Positions 1 to 9,162 of a stretch of DNA of 46,834 nucleotides are shown one piece after another; within the stretch, counting starts at the first letter, position 1; each line of letters begins with the position of its first letter. The notes under the pieces were generated by a model, which searched no databases, was not told the DNA's origin, and saw only the letters and a program-made list of their open reading frames with translations. Location: NCBI GenBank assembly GCA_012729455.1, contig JAAYDC010000017.1, positions 1 to 46,834 of the forward strand, read 5' to 3'. This stretch comes from Chloroflexota bacterium. Its GTDB lineage: Bacteria; Chloroflexota; Anaerolineae; UBA1429. Made by a program: the position numbers and the translations under genes.

Positions 1-1
1 A

Positions 2-445
2 TGTTACCCCGAGGGGCATAATGAAAGCCAAAGCCTGATTGATGATATACGCAATCTGAAAACAAAGGTGGATGCTGGAACAGACCAATTAATTACACAA
101 TTATTCTTTGACAATAGCTACTTTTATCGATTTAGGGAACGAGCCCTCATTGCCGGCATAAACGTGCCAGTCGAAGCTGGGATCATGCCGGTAGTAAACA
201 AAAAGCAGATTGATAGAATGGTATCGCTATGTGGCGTAAAGCTTCCAAAAAAGTTTATAGCCATGATGGAAAAATACGAAAACAACCCTGTAGCCATGCG
301 CGATGCGGGAATCGCCTATGCGGTTGATCAAATTGTTGATCTTGTAGCCCAGGGGGTTGATGGGATTCACTTGTATACTATGAATAACTCTTATATTTCC
401 CACAAGATCTGTGCAGCAATCAGAACCCTTATGCTTGCTGCATAA
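2..445 (+). CDS. metF: Methylenetetrahydrofolate reductase, C-terminal part (cut by window start)
   Basis: The reading frame is open from base 2, so the gene begins before the window. About 147 residues are visible. The first ones read CYPEGHNES, followed by KVDAGTDQLITQLFFDN, the core of the MetF TIM barrel that binds FAD and folate. The segment GINVPVEAGIMPVVNKKQI and the ending with SHKICAAI also fit MetF. The family reduces 5,10-methylene-THF to 5-methyl-THF in the cytoplasm for methionine synthesis or the Wood-Ljungdahl pathway. A GTG at 68 is an internal valine, not a start. The gene is AT-richer than the locus from 1.8 kb on and looks Clostridia-like. It converges on the LysR gene with only 24 bases between them. 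Confidence 0.9.
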   Translation, partial: CYPEGHNESQSLIDDIRNLKTKVDAGTDQLITQLFFDNSYFYRFRERALIAGINVPVEAGIMPVVNKKQIDRMVSLCGVKLPKKFIAMMEKYENNPVAMRDAGIAYAVDQIVDLVAQGVDGIHLYTMNNSYISHKICAAIRTLMLAA

Positions 446-469
446 CAAGAGCAGGCCAACCTTTGGAGA

Positions 470-1393
470 TCATGATAGCAGGGTGAAACCGTATTCAGAA
501 ATCAAGCGCTTTAGCTCGGCAATATAATCCGATGCGATCGCACTGAGATGGGCCTTTTCGTTAGCTATCCATCCTACCAGCATTCTCTCCTCCGTCTCCA
601 GCGGGATAGAGATAATGTTATCGCTGTTTAGATTGCTGTTTAAAACGCCTGTGCAAATGGTATATCCGTTCAGCCCGATCAGCAGATTGAAAAGCGTCGC
701 CCGGTCGCTGACGTAGATGGTTTTCTTACGAGGAATAGTGCTCAAAATTTCTTCCGAAAAGTAAAAAGAGTTATATTCACCTTGTTCAAAGGCTAAGAAT
801 GGATAATCATCTAAATCCTGAAGGGTTACTAGTCTCTTATTGGCAAGCGGATGAGAGGAACTGACGAATACATGAGAGTTTGCCATAAATAGAGGATGAA
901 AGACCAAATGGCTTTCCTTTAAGAGCTTATTAATTACTTTATCATTAAAGTCGCTCAAGTATATGATGCCAAGCTCACTGCGAAGGTTTTTAACATCCTC
1001 AATAATCTCATAGGTTCTTGTTTCTCGAAGCATAAACTCATATTCATCCACATCCAATGCGAGTAACAGATTCACAAAGGCGTTGACAGCAAAAGCGTAA
1101 TGTTGAGTTGAAATAGAGCAGAGCAGTTTCGAGGGCTTTTTGCCCAGATAGCGCTGTTCCAGGAGTGCAGTTTGTTCTATAACCTGCCGCGCATAGGAAA
1201 GAAACTCTGCCCCGTCAATCGATAATGATACGCCTTTCGGAGTTCGGTAAAATATCTCTATTCCCAGTTCGGTCTCAAGTTCTTTGACAGCATTTGAAAG
1301 GCTCGGCTGGGAGATATAAAGTTGTTTGGCAGCTTCGGAAATAGAACCGCATTCAACTATTTTTATAATGTATCTCAACTGCTGAAGTGTCAT
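470..1393 (-). CDS. LysR-family transcriptional regulator
   Basis: A 307-residue protein, typical for LysR regulators. Residues 1-60 form the winged helix-turn-helix (MTLQQLRYIIKIVECGSI, then AAKQLYISQPSLSNAVKELE). Residues about 90-300 are the periplasmic-binding-protein-like effector domain. The start is well supported by a purine-rich Shine-Dalgarno run (AAGGAGGAGGAG) just upstream of ATG. The effector is unknown. Its convergent neighbour is metF, so a link to methionine or one-carbon metabolism is possible but only inferred. Codon use is AT-leaning like metF, unlike the GC-rich genes that follow. Confidence 0.9.
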   Translation of the reverse strand: MTLQQLRYIIKIVECGSISEAAKQLYISQPSLSNAVKELETELGIEIFYRTPKGVSLSIDGAEFLSYARQVIEQTALLEQRYLGKKPSKLLCSISTQHYAFAVNAFVNLLLALDVDEYEFMLRETRTYEIIEDVKNLRSELGIIYLSDFNDKVINKLLKESHLVFHPLFMANSHVFVSSSHPLANKRLVTLQDLDDYPFLAFEQGEYNSFYFSEEILSTIPRKKTIYVSDRATLFNLLIGLNGYTICTGVLNSNLNSDNIISIPLETEERMLVGWIANEKAHLSAIASDYIAELKRLISEYGFTLLS

Positions 1394-1572
1394 TGTTGCT
1401 CCTCCTCCTTATCATGTTAAGTACATTGTATCCAGAAACTCAAAACAACTTGTACCCGATTATATCAATAATATTTACTCATGTAAAGTGCAGAGAATAA
1501 TATCTAAGCATAATTACATAATGCTAGAACAATCATAATAGAAAGATTAATAATTACAAAATCCAGACAAAA

Positions 1573-1663
1573 TGGGGCAGGCTGCTTCCTTTGAAAACCG
1601 TTAAAAGAGCGCCGGGAACATGTGTTTGTCAGGATGGCCTTGTGAGACGTAAAGCCTGCCCCA
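1573..1663. repeat. 91-nt element closed by 11-bp perfect inverted repeat
   Basis: TGGGGCAGGCT at 1573-1583 is the exact reverse complement of 1653-1663. Just outside, both ends read ACAAAA on their own 5' side, so the arms extend imperfectly to about 17-19 bp with T-runs on both strands. The 69-nt interior has no convincing ORF. It lies in the 465-bp gap between the LysR and GntR genes, at the step from AT-richer to GC-rich DNA. It could be a structured RNA, a bidirectional terminator or a small non-autonomous mobile element. I do not recognise the family. The rest of the gap holds only the GntR promoter region. Confidence 0.55.
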
Positions 1664-1786
1664 GCTTTTGTATCAACTAGAATCCTTAGCCAGGAGTGTG
1701 GGTGAGTATCTCACAACACCTGGTTGCCAGTTGCCCATCTTGTGTTTTCCAGCGTTTACAGCGATCGTTTTGCCGTATTATTCCCC

Positions 1787-1834
1787 TTGACAAACCTGCT
1801 GCGGAGCGTTAGATTGCAGATAACCGGTCTGACC
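1787..1834 (+). promoter_or_regulatory. Promoter and operator-like palindrome of the GntR gene
   Basis: A sigma-70-type -35 TTGACA (1787-1792) is followed by a 17-bp spacer and TAGATT (1810-1815). The expected transcription start near 1822 sits beside GGTCTGACC (1826-1834), an odd-centred palindrome (GGTC-T-GACC) close to the core of FadR-subfamily GntR operators. Placement at the start point suggests autoregulation. The sites are seen directly; the binding is inferred. Confidence 0.55.
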
Positions 1835-1858
1835 ATTCTATCAGCTGGTAACATACCT

Positions 1859-2575
1859 ATGGCAATGAAAGCCAATCCCTTCCGCGCCGTGCGTGCTGAA
1901 TCGCTGGGCGACCAGATCAGCCGCCAGCTGCTGAGCGCCATCGTGCAGGGGCACTACCCCGAGGGCGCCAATCTACCCTGCGAACGCGAGCTGGCCGGCG
2001 CCTTTCAGGTGAGCGTGATCGCCGTGCGCGAGGCTCTCTCGCGGCTGCGCCACCTCGGGATCGTCTCGGTGCGGCAGGGGCGCGGCACCACCGTCAACCC
2101 GGCCGCGCAGTGGAACACACTCGCCCCCGAAGTCTTTCTGGCCATCCACACCAACCAGGCGTTCGAGCAGCTGTTGGCGGTGCGCGTGATCATCGAGCCC
2201 GAATGTGCCGGCCTGGCGGCACAGAACGCCACCCCCGAGCACCTCGCGCGCCTGAAAGAGCTCATGTCGCTCTCCGAATCCGACTCGGTGGAGCGCCACG
2301 TCGAGCGCGACACCAGTTTTCACCTCGAGATCGCCAAAGCCACCGGCAACCCGGTGCTGCTGACGGTCTTTAACGCCATCAACGTGCTTTTGCGCGAGAG
2401 CCGTTCCGTCACCTATCGCGTTGCCGGCGGGATCCTCGCCGCCGACTATTACCACAGGCAGCTCTACCGTGCTATCGCCGATGGCCAGGCCGAGACCGCC
2501 CAACGTGTCATGCGCGACCACCTCGCCCAGGTGGGCGAGACGCTGCGCGAATACCGCAAGCTCTCTGCAGGTTAG
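1859..2575 (+). CDS. GntR-family regulator, FadR/FCD subfamily
   Basis: A 238-residue protein. Residues about 12-75 form the GntR winged helix (DQISRQLLSAIVQGHYPEG, CERELAGAFQVSVIAVREAL, GIVSVRQGRGTTV). Residues about 95-225 form the all-helical FCD ligand domain (VRVIIEPECAG, DTSFHLEIAKATGNPVL, DYYHRQLYRAI) with the Asp/His residues that usually bind a metal. This subfamily often senses sugar acids or other carboxylates. The ORF is open further upstream, but the promoter at 1787-1815 places the start at ATG 1859, or ATG 1865 two codons later. It sits directly before the glycan genes and likely controls them. Confidence 0.88.
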   Translation: MAMKANPFRAVRAESLGDQISRQLLSAIVQGHYPEGANLPCERELAGAFQVSVIAVREALSRLRHLGIVSVRQGRGTTVNPAAQWNTLAPEVFLAIHTNQAFEQLLAVRVIIEPECAGLAAQNATPEHLARLKELMSLSESDSVERHVERDTSFHLEIAKATGNPVLLTVFNAINVLLRESRSVTYRVAGGILAADYYHRQLYRAIADGQAETAQRVMRDHLAQVGETLREYRKLSAG

Positions 2576-2610
2576 CAGCTTGTAACATAGACATAGCAAA
2601 GGAGAAAAAC

Positions 2611-3582
2611 ATGGCTACCACCACCGATTGGAAATCGATCCGCGGATTCAACTATCAGCCCAGCTATGCCAGCGGGGGCCTCGAGATCTGGCTGCGCTTT
2701 GATGCGGCCTGCGTGGCGCGCGAGCTCGAGCGCGGAGTGCGCTACTTTCCCAACATGAACGCCATTCGGTTGTGGCTGGCGTGGGATGCCTGGCAGCGTC
2801 ATCCGCGCCGATTCGGCGAGTATTTCGAAGAGGCTCTGCGCATTGCCGATTCGTTCAAACTGCGGGTGATGCCGGTGCTCTTTAACCGGTGGCACGATCA
2901 CACTCAGGATTACGGCGGCATCTATATCGACCACTTTTATCCGCGCGCCAGCTGGGTGCAGAGTGCCGACACCTTTGGCGCTTACCTGACCGATGTGGTC
3001 GGCACGCACGCCGATGACCCGAGGGTGATCGCCTGGGATCTGTGCAACGAGCCCTTCTCTTACGGCGCCCCGCAGGCCGAGCTGGGCGAGATCGCGCGGG
3101 CCGAGTTCGCCTGGCTGGAAGGTACCGCCAAACGCTGCCGCGAACTGGGGGCTGAGGCGCCCATCACGATCGGCATTCACCCCGGCCACGGCCGCGCCGG
3201 CCTCGAGCAGGTCGAGCCGCTGTGCGACGTGCTCTCGATCCATCCCTACTGGACGCGCCACAGCCCCGAACATCCCAAAGAGGGCTATGAGGCGCTGCTG
3301 GATGACTATGTGGATGTGGCGGCCAAGGCGGGCAAGCCGCTGGTGGCGACCGAGACGACCTGGGGCTCGCAGGATGATGACGTGCGCGTCGAGATCATCC
3401 GCTACACCCTCACCCAGCTAAAGGCGCGCGAGATCGGCTGGTTTGCCTATATTTTGCATCACAGCCTGATCCCCGATGCGCATCGCAGCGCCTATGGTCC
3501 CCTGAGCGCGCCCGGCAACCTGGCTTACATCGAAGCCGACGGCGCGCTGCGGCGCGGCCATGGGGTCTATAACGAGTTCTAG
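2611..3582 (+). CDS. Cellulase-family (GH5-like) glycoside hydrolase
   Basis: A 323-residue (beta/alpha)8-barrel enzyme without a signal peptide, so probably cytoplasmic. The acid/base is the Glu of WDLCNEPF (about residue 147) and the nucleophile the Glu of VATETTWGS (about 248), the clan GH-A pattern. Other conserved barrel pieces are MNAIRLWLAW and VLSIHPYW. The start follows a good Shine-Dalgarno sequence (AAAGGAGAAAAAC). It is the first structural gene after the regulator and runs into the binding-protein genes. The substrate cannot be read from sequence; a beta-linked glycan is most likely. GH5 versus a nearby GH-A family is not certain. Confidence 0.8.
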   Translation: MATTTDWKSIRGFNYQPSYASGGLEIWLRFDAACVARELERGVRYFPNMNAIRLWLAWDAWQRHPRRFGEYFEEALRIADSFKLRVMPVLFNRWHDHTQDYGGIYIDHFYPRASWVQSADTFGAYLTDVVGTHADDPRVIAWDLCNEPFSYGAPQAELGEIARAEFAWLEGTAKRCRELGAEAPITIGIHPGHGRAGLEQVEPLCDVLSIHPYWTRHSPEHPKEGYEALLDDYVDVAAKAGKPLVATETTWGSQDDDVRVEIIRYTLTQLKAREIGWFAYILHHSLIPDAHRSAYGPLSAPGNLAYIEADGALRRGHGVYNEF

Positions 3583-3669
3583 TACGATCAGTAAAGGAGG
3601 GCCTATCGAACAACAGCTACGGTTCGGTGTGTGATTTGTGTTCTGTACAACCTAATGAGGAGGCACATG

Positions 3670-5352
3670 ATGTCGTTAACACTCAAACGCCGTGATCTTC
3701 TCAAACTATCGGCACTGACAGGCGTGGGGGTCCTGGCAGCTGCCTGCCAGCCCGCCGCGCCGACTGACGTTGCTCCCACTGATGCCCCCAAGGCCACCGA
3801 CGCCCCCAAGGCTACCGACGCGCCAAAAGCCACCGAAGCCCCAATGCAAGCCAGTTTTCAGGGGACGATCGAGTTCTATGCGCAGGCATATACGCCCACG
3901 TCCGTCCAGCAGAACCCCGACCCCAAGGCCCCCAAGCGCGAGGCCATGGCGATCCTGGCACAGCAATGGATGGACCTGCACCCCGGCATCGATTTTCAGT
4001 TGGTGCTGGCCGGCCAAGGTGACTATACGTCGTGGATCACCACTCAGCTGATCGGCGGTACCGGACCGGATATCTTTTGGCTGTGGCTGAGCAAGCTCAA
4101 CGAGTTTGTGGATGACGGCAAGGTTGTGCCGTTCAACGACTATCTCGAACTGCCCAACGCCCACACGCCCGATTCGGCGGCCGCCTGGAAAAACACGTTT
4201 AAGAACCCCTTCCTGACCAGCACCAGCCTAAAGGGCCAGTGGGGCGGTGTGCCGCTCGACCTGGTCTCGACCGGCCTGTACGCCAACGTCGACATGTTCA
4301 AGGAAGTGGGTATCGACCTCAAGACCGGCCTGGTGCCCGAGCTGGGCTCGCCCAAAGACTGGGCCACCATGGTCGAATGGTTTACCAAGCTCAAGGAGGG
4401 GGGATTCCTGGGCTTTGGCATGAACGGCTACTATTTGCTGGATTGGTGGCTGCAGGGCGTGTTGGGCGACCAGCTTTACTGGAACCTGATCCCGGATTTC
4501 GACACCATGAACTATCACGACCTGCCCAGCGAGCTGCAGGAGGGCCTCATCTCGCAGGAAGAGACCATGGTGCAGTACATCTGCAACAAGTGGGATGTCT
4601 TTAACGAGCCCGCCACCATTACCATGTTTGAGCTGATCAAAGAGCTGTACAGCTTTATGCCTGAAGGCGTGACTAACTCGGAGAGTTACTCGCAGGGCTA
4701 TGATATGTTCATGCAGGGGACTCTGGCGACCTGGTGGGACGGCTCGTGGGCAGTCGGCAATATCCTGCAGGATGACCGCCGCAAGTTCGAGTTCACCAGC
4801 TTTTGGTTCCCGCCCATCACCAAGGCCACCACCGATCTGGCCAAGGATCCGCCGATCCTACCGATCGGCATCGGCGGATACAGTTCGATTGCTTACGGCA
4901 TCAACCGCAAATGCATCGAAAAGGGCAACGTGGATGCCTGTATCGACTGGCTGATGTACATCACCACGCCCGAAAACGAAGAGATGATCGTCAACGAAGT
5001 ACCGTCGTTTATCCCTTCGCACAAGCAGGCCCGGGCGCTGCCCGAGGTCGAGAACATGTTCGTGGGCGAAACCCGCCTGACGGCCGGCTCGGGGCATCCC
5101 TGGCCGGCGCTGACAGGCTGGTCCGACCCGTTCCCCACCATTTTCGGCGGGGCGGGCGCCAAGTTCTCGGATATCTATGCCCGCGAATTTGCGCTTTACT
5201 TGCTTGATGAGTCGGACTTGGCTACCCTGTTAGCGAACCTGGCAGCCAACGCCGAGATCGAATCGAAAGAGATCATCCGCAAGGCCGCCGTACAGTATTC
5301 GCAGGACGGCACCTGGGATCTCACGCGCTGGCCCTGCCAGCCGGCCATCTAG
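3670..5352 (+). CDS. Sugar ABC transporter substrate-binding lipoprotein 1 (COG1653 type)
   Basis: 560 residues. The N-terminus has a twin-arginine-like motif (KRRDLLKLSA), a hydrophobic stretch and a lipobox (VLAAAC), so a Tat-exported lipoprotein is expected. A flexible linker of repeated DAPKAT units follows. The mature domain is a UgpB/MalE-like family 1 solute-binding protein (GGTGPDIFWLWL, YLELPN, MIVNEVPSFIPS). ATG 3670 is preferred over ATG 3667 because GAGGAGG lies 6 bases upstream and the length then equals that of the next paralogue. It lies in tandem with binding protein 2, and a third copy is at 40104. No permease or ATPase is adjacent. Confidence 0.92.
   Translation: MSLTLKRRDLLKLSALTGVGVLAAACQPAAPTDVAPTDAPKATDAPKATDAPKATEAPMQASFQGTIEFYAQAYTPTSVQQNPDPKAPKREAMAILAQQWMDLHPGIDFQLVLAGQGDYTSWITTQLIGGTGPDIFWLWLSKLNEFVDDGKVVPFNDYLELPNAHTPDSAAAWKNTFKNPFLTSTSLKGQWGGVPLDLVSTGLYANVDMFKEVGIDLKTGLVPELGSPKDWATMVEWFTKLKEGGFLGFGMNGYYLLDWWLQGVLGDQLYWNLIPDFDTMNYHDLPSELQEGLISQEETMVQYICNKWDVFNEPATITMFELIKELYSFMPEGVTNSESYSQGYDMFMQGTLATWWDGSWAVGNILQDDRRKFEFTSFWFPPITKATTDLAKDPPILPIGIGGYSSIAYGINRKCIEKGNVDACIDWLMYITTPENEEMIVNEVPSFIPSHKQARALPEVENMFVGETRLTAGSGHPWPALTGWSDPFPTIFGGAGAKFSDIYAREFALYLLDESDLATLLANLAANAEIESKEIIRKAAVQYSQDGTWDLTRWPCQPAI
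3781..3841 (+). repeat. Tandem 18-bp coding repeat in lipoprotein linker
   Basis: Units around GCCCCCAAGGCCACCGAC recur in tandem and encode TDAPKA-type hexamers between the lipobox and the binding domain. A matching array lies in the next gene at about 5527-5585. Such arrays can change copy number by slippage, which would alter only linker length. Confidence 0.75.
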
Positions 5353-5367
5353 TTGTATCCGTCACGA

Positions 5368-5394
5368 GGCGCGGAGTGACTGAGGCTCCGCGCC
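5368..5394 (+). promoter_or_regulatory. Intercistronic hairpin between the two binding-protein genes
   Basis: GGCGCGGAG (5368-5376) and CTCCGCGCC (5386-5394) form a perfect 9-bp stem with a 9-nt loop. No T-run follows, so this is not a normal terminator. Stable hairpins just after a binding-protein gene commonly protect its mRNA and lower downstream expression; that role is inferred here. Confidence 0.6.
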
Positions 5395-5415
5395 GCCAAA
5401 CCACAGGAGGAAAGC

Positions 5416-7098
5416 ATGTCAATACGCATTACCCGTCGCAGCCTGTTACGCACGACCGCGCTAACCGGCCTGGCCGCTCTGGCGGCTGCCTGCCAGCCCG
5501 CCGCGCCGGCCACCACTGTTCCCACCGATGCCCCCAAGGCTACCGACGCCCCCAAGGCGACGGATGCCCCCAAGGCTACCGACGCGCCCGAGCCCACCGC
5601 CGAACCGGCAGCCGTCAGTTTTCAGGGAGAGATCGCCTTTTACGCTCAGGCCTACACGCCCACCTCGTTCCAGGCCAACCCTGATCCCAAGGCTCCCAAG
5701 CGCGAGGCGCTGGCGCTGCTGGCTGAGGAGTGGGCTGAGCTCAACCCGGGCGCCAAAATCACCTTTGTGCAGGCCGGTGAAGGTGCCTACGACTCGTGGA
5801 TCAACACCCAGCTGATCGGCGGCACCGGCCCGGACGTGTTCTGGAACCCGCTGTGGATCCTCAACCAGTTTGCCGACGAGGGCAAGGTCGTGCCGCTCAA
5901 CGACTATCTCGAGCTGCCCAACAAGTACGTGCCCGAGTCTACCAGCCCGTGGAAGTCGACCTTTAAGAATCCCTACATCACGACCATCTCGCCCAAAGGG
6001 CAGTGGGGCGGTATCCCGCTCGACCTGGTCTCGACGGGCGTCTACACCAACGTCGACATGTTCAAGTCGGTGGGCATCGACGTCAAAGCCGAGATTGTGC
6101 CCGAGCTGGGTTCGCCCAAAGACTGGGCTACCCTGATCAGATGGTGCAAAACGTTAAAAGAAGCCGGCTACTGGGCATTCTCCAACGGCGGCTACATCCT
6201 CAAGCGCTGGCTGCAGTGGGCATTGGTCGACCAGCTCTTCTGGCACCTGATCCCCGAGTTCGACAAGCTCAACTACCAGCCCGCCCTGCCGGCACTCTAT
6301 CAGGAGGGCATGATCTCGCAGGAAGAGGTCGTGATGCAATATGCCTGCGAGGGCTGGAAGGCCTTTGAGGAGCCTGCTCTGCGGGTGATGTTTGAGATAT
6401 TCAAAGATCTGTCAGAGTACATGCCGGAAGGATTTGTCTCATCGGAAGATAACTTTGGCGCGCCCTATGACCTGTTTGTTACCAACCAGCTGGCCATGTT
6501 CTGGGATGGCTCGTGGTCGCTGGGGCCGATCATGCAGGATAACCGCCGCGCCTTTGAGTTCACCACTTTCTGGGTGCCGCCGATCACCAAAGAAACCACC
6601 GAGCTGGCGCACGATCCCCCGATCCTGCCGCTGGGCGCGGGCGGGTATGGCTCGATCAACTATGGCATCAACCGCAAGGTGCTCGAGGCCGGCGCAGCGG
6701 ATGCCTGCATCGACTGGCTGATGTTCCTGACGACGCCCGAAAACGACGAGATGATCGTCAACGAGGTGCCCAGCTTTATCCCCTCCAACAAACAGGCCAA
6801 AAGCCTGCCCGAGGTGGAGAGCATGTTTGTGGGTGAGACACGCCTGGTGGCAGCGCCCGGCAGCACCTGGAAGATCCCGCGCGACTGGTTCAGCTACCAG
6901 GAATCCAAGTACAGCGACTCATTCGAGCGGGAACTGACCCTCTACCTGCTGGGTGAGCAGGATATGGATCAATTTATGGCCAACATGAAGGCCGCCGCCG
7001 ACGAGGCCTTGCCGGCCACGATTCGCGCGGCTGCCATGCAATACAGCGATTCCGGTTCGTGGGATCTGACCAAATGGACCTGCCAGCCCGACGTATAG
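5416..7098 (+). CDS. Sugar ABC transporter substrate-binding lipoprotein 2
   Basis: 560 residues, a clear paralogue of the preceding gene. It has TRRSLLRTTALTG as a Tat-like signal, the lipobox LAAAC, a linker of four DAPKAT-type units, and the same mature start (FYAQAYTPTS). Shared motifs include GGTGPDVFW, YLELPNKY, IPLDLVSTGVYTN and MIVNEVPSFIPS. The start is supported by CACAGGAGGAAAGC. Tandem duplication with divergence suggests two related but different ligands. It is followed after 19 bases by the GH116-like gene, so the mRNA is probably shared. Confidence 0.92.
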   Translation: MSIRITRRSLLRTTALTGLAALAAACQPAAPATTVPTDAPKATDAPKATDAPKATDAPEPTAEPAAVSFQGEIAFYAQAYTPTSFQANPDPKAPKREALALLAEEWAELNPGAKITFVQAGEGAYDSWINTQLIGGTGPDVFWNPLWILNQFADEGKVVPLNDYLELPNKYVPESTSPWKSTFKNPYITTISPKGQWGGIPLDLVSTGVYTNVDMFKSVGIDVKAEIVPELGSPKDWATLIRWCKTLKEAGYWAFSNGGYILKRWLQWALVDQLFWHLIPEFDKLNYQPALPALYQEGMISQEEVVMQYACEGWKAFEEPALRVMFEIFKDLSEYMPEGFVSSEDNFGAPYDLFVTNQLAMFWDGSWSLGPIMQDNRRAFEFTTFWVPPITKETTELAHDPPILPLGAGGYGSINYGINRKVLEAGAADACIDWLMFLTTPENDEMIVNEVPSFIPSNKQAKSLPEVESMFVGETRLVAAPGSTWKIPRDWFSYQESKYSDSFERELTLYLLGEQDMDQFMANMKAAADEALPATIRAAAMQYSDSGSWDLTKWTCQPDV

Positions 7099-7117
7099 GG
7101 CGGCGAAAGGGGAGACC

Positions 7118-9148
7118 ATGACTCGCTGGCCGTTCGAGGACAATGCTACCCATAACAGCTGGTCGCGCATCCGCGCGACCGGCTTTTGCGTTGAGGTGCC
7201 GGGCTGCATCTATGACGGCGCCCGCCTGGATGGCGGCATGCCGTTGGGAGGCCTGGGCACCGGCTACATCAACCTGGAAGGCGACGGCCGCTTTGGGCTG
7301 TGTTCAGCCCTCAACGACATCGTGCCGCCGCGCAAACTCTTTTTCGACTGGCTGACTCTCGAGGCCGAGGGCGTGCGTTTGCCGCTCTCGTCCGCGCCGA
7401 TCTCCTACTTTGGGCACTACCCGGTAGCCGATCTGCTGGCGGAATTTCGCGAGGTGCCGCTGGCGCTGGGGCTGCGCGCCTTTACGCCGCTCATCCCCGG
7501 CGATGCTGCTGCCAGTAACCTGCCGGCTGCCCTGTTTGAGCTGGCGCTGACCAACCGCGGCGACCATGCCATGCGCGTCTCGCTGGAGCTCGAGATGCGC
7601 GCTCCCGAACCCAAAACCGGCGGGCTGCTGTGGGCCGGCGAGGGCGTGACATGCTCGCGTGCCGGCGAACGCGTCAGCGGTGCGGCGGCCGTCGAGCTGG
7701 CTGCCGGCGAGACCCGCCATATCCGCTTTGTGCTGGCGTGGTATCTGCCCAACTGGCGCGATTCGGGCAACGAGGCGCACGTGCACCGCTACGGCACGCG
7801 CTACAGCTCGGTGCAGGATGTAGCCGAGCACGCCCTCGAGCACTATGATACGCTGCTTGCGCGGGTGCTGGGCTGGCAGGCGGTGCTGTACGGCGCCGAG
7901 ATGCCCGGCTGGATGGCGGACGCGCTCGTGCAGGGCCTGTATTCGCTGGCCAAGAACACTGTATGGATCGCCAAGACGCGCCACGACGAGTGGTGGCCCG
8001 AGGACGGGTGGTTTACTCACAACGAGTCGCACACCGGCTGCCCGATCACCGAGACGATGGTCTGCCGCATGCACGGCCATTTTCCGGCGCTGTTTTTCTT
8101 CCCGGAGCTGGAATACTCGACCCTCGTGGCCTTCCGGCACTTTCAGATCGCAGATGGCGAGATACCCTTTTCGTACGGCGCGCCCACCTCGATGCGCGAC
8201 CCGCGCTATCACTGCCAGCACCCGCTCAACCCCGGGCAGTACGCCCAGATGGTTTGGCGGCTGTGGCGGCGCACTGGCAACCGCGCCAAGCTGGAAGCGC
8301 TCTATGATTCTGCCAAGCGCGCCATCCGCTACCAGTACTCACTGGATGACGACGGCGACGGCCTGATCAACGAGCAGGCGCATGTGGGGCCGGGCGAGAA
8401 CTGGCCCGCCAACCAGTTTTACGATATCTGGCCCTGGCAGGGCACCTCGGCCTATGTGGCCGGCACCTGGCTGGCGACGCTTACCTGCGGCGAGGCGCTC
8501 GCCCAAGCCGTCGGCGACGAGGCCTTTGCCGCTGAATGCCGTGAGCGCCTGGAGCGCGGCAAGCAGGCCTATGAAGACAAGCTGTGGAACGGCGCGTTCT
8601 ACCGTGTTTGGGCCGACCCGGCCAACGGCGAACAGCTCGACGTCTCGCTGGGCAACCAGCTGATGGCCGAGTGGTGCACCTCGGTGGCGGGCCTCGAGGC
8701 GGCGCTGCCGCCCGAGCATGTTGCCACGGCACTCGACACCGTGTGGGAATGGAACGTGGCGGCCACCCCCTACGGGGCTGTCAATGCCGCGCAGGGTCCC
8801 GCCGAGCGCTACGCCTCGGGTTATTCGCTGGTCAACGACTTTGGCGAACACACCTTTGTGGGCGAGAACCTGTGCACAGCCATGACCTATCTGTACCGCG
8901 GGGAGCGCGAGCGTGGGCTGGAGGTCGCCAAACGCATTTATGAAGCGATCGCGCTCAAGACCCTTTCGCCCTGGAACCAGCGCTGCCTGATCAGCTCGTA
9001 TTCGGGCCTGCCGGTGTGGGGCGACGACTATTATTCCAACCTGGCGGTCTGGGCGCTGCCGATGGCGCTGGCGGGCCAGGATGTGGCATCCTTCAGCGCA
9101 CCGGGCGGGCTGCTGGCCAAGCTGCTTGCGGCCGCCAACCATAAGTAA
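7118..9148 (+). CDS. GH116-like beta-glycosidase (DUF608 / glucosylceramidase family)
   Basis: 676 residues, no signal peptide. The N-terminal beta domain carries the GH116 hallmark MPLGGLGTGYINLEGDGRFG. The C-terminal (alpha/alpha)6 domain has FYDIWPWQGTSAYVAGTWLA, where the Asp of YDIWP corresponds to the acid/base of characterised GH116 enzymes. Glu residues in the segment about 300-330 (HNESHTGCPITE) are near where the nucleophile is expected, but I cannot assign it. The family cleaves beta-glucosides, beta-xylosides and related links with retention. The protein is shorter than human GBA2 and similar to bacterial members. Position after the binding proteins suggests it acts on imported oligosaccharides. 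Confidence 0.8.
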   Translation: MTRWPFEDNATHNSWSRIRATGFCVEVPGCIYDGARLDGGMPLGGLGTGYINLEGDGRFGLCSALNDIVPPRKLFFDWLTLEAEGVRLPLSSAPISYFGHYPVADLLAEFREVPLALGLRAFTPLIPGDAAASNLPAALFELALTNRGDHAMRVSLELEMRAPEPKTGGLLWAGEGVTCSRAGERVSGAAAVELAAGETRHIRFVLAWYLPNWRDSGNEAHVHRYGTRYSSVQDVAEHALEHYDTLLARVLGWQAVLYGAEMPGWMADALVQGLYSLAKNTVWIAKTRHDEWWPEDGWFTHNESHTGCPITETMVCRMHGHFPALFFFPELEYSTLVAFRHFQIADGEIPFSYGAPTSMRDPRYHCQHPLNPGQYAQMVWRLWRRTGNRAKLEALYDSAKRAIRYQYSLDDDGDGLINEQAHVGPGENWPANQFYDIWPWQGTSAYVAGTWLATLTCGEALAQAVGDEAFAAECRERLERGKQAYEDKLWNGAFYRVWADPANGEQLDVSLGNQLMAEWCTSVAGLEAALPPEHVATALDTVWEWNVAATPYGAVNAAQGPAERYASGYSLVNDFGEHTFVGENLCTAMTYLYRGERERGLEVAKRIYEAIALKTLSPWNQRCLISSYSGLPVWGDDYYSNLAVWALPMALAGQDVASFSAPGGLLAKLLAAANHK

Positions 9149-9162
9149 ATCAAGGAGGTCGA

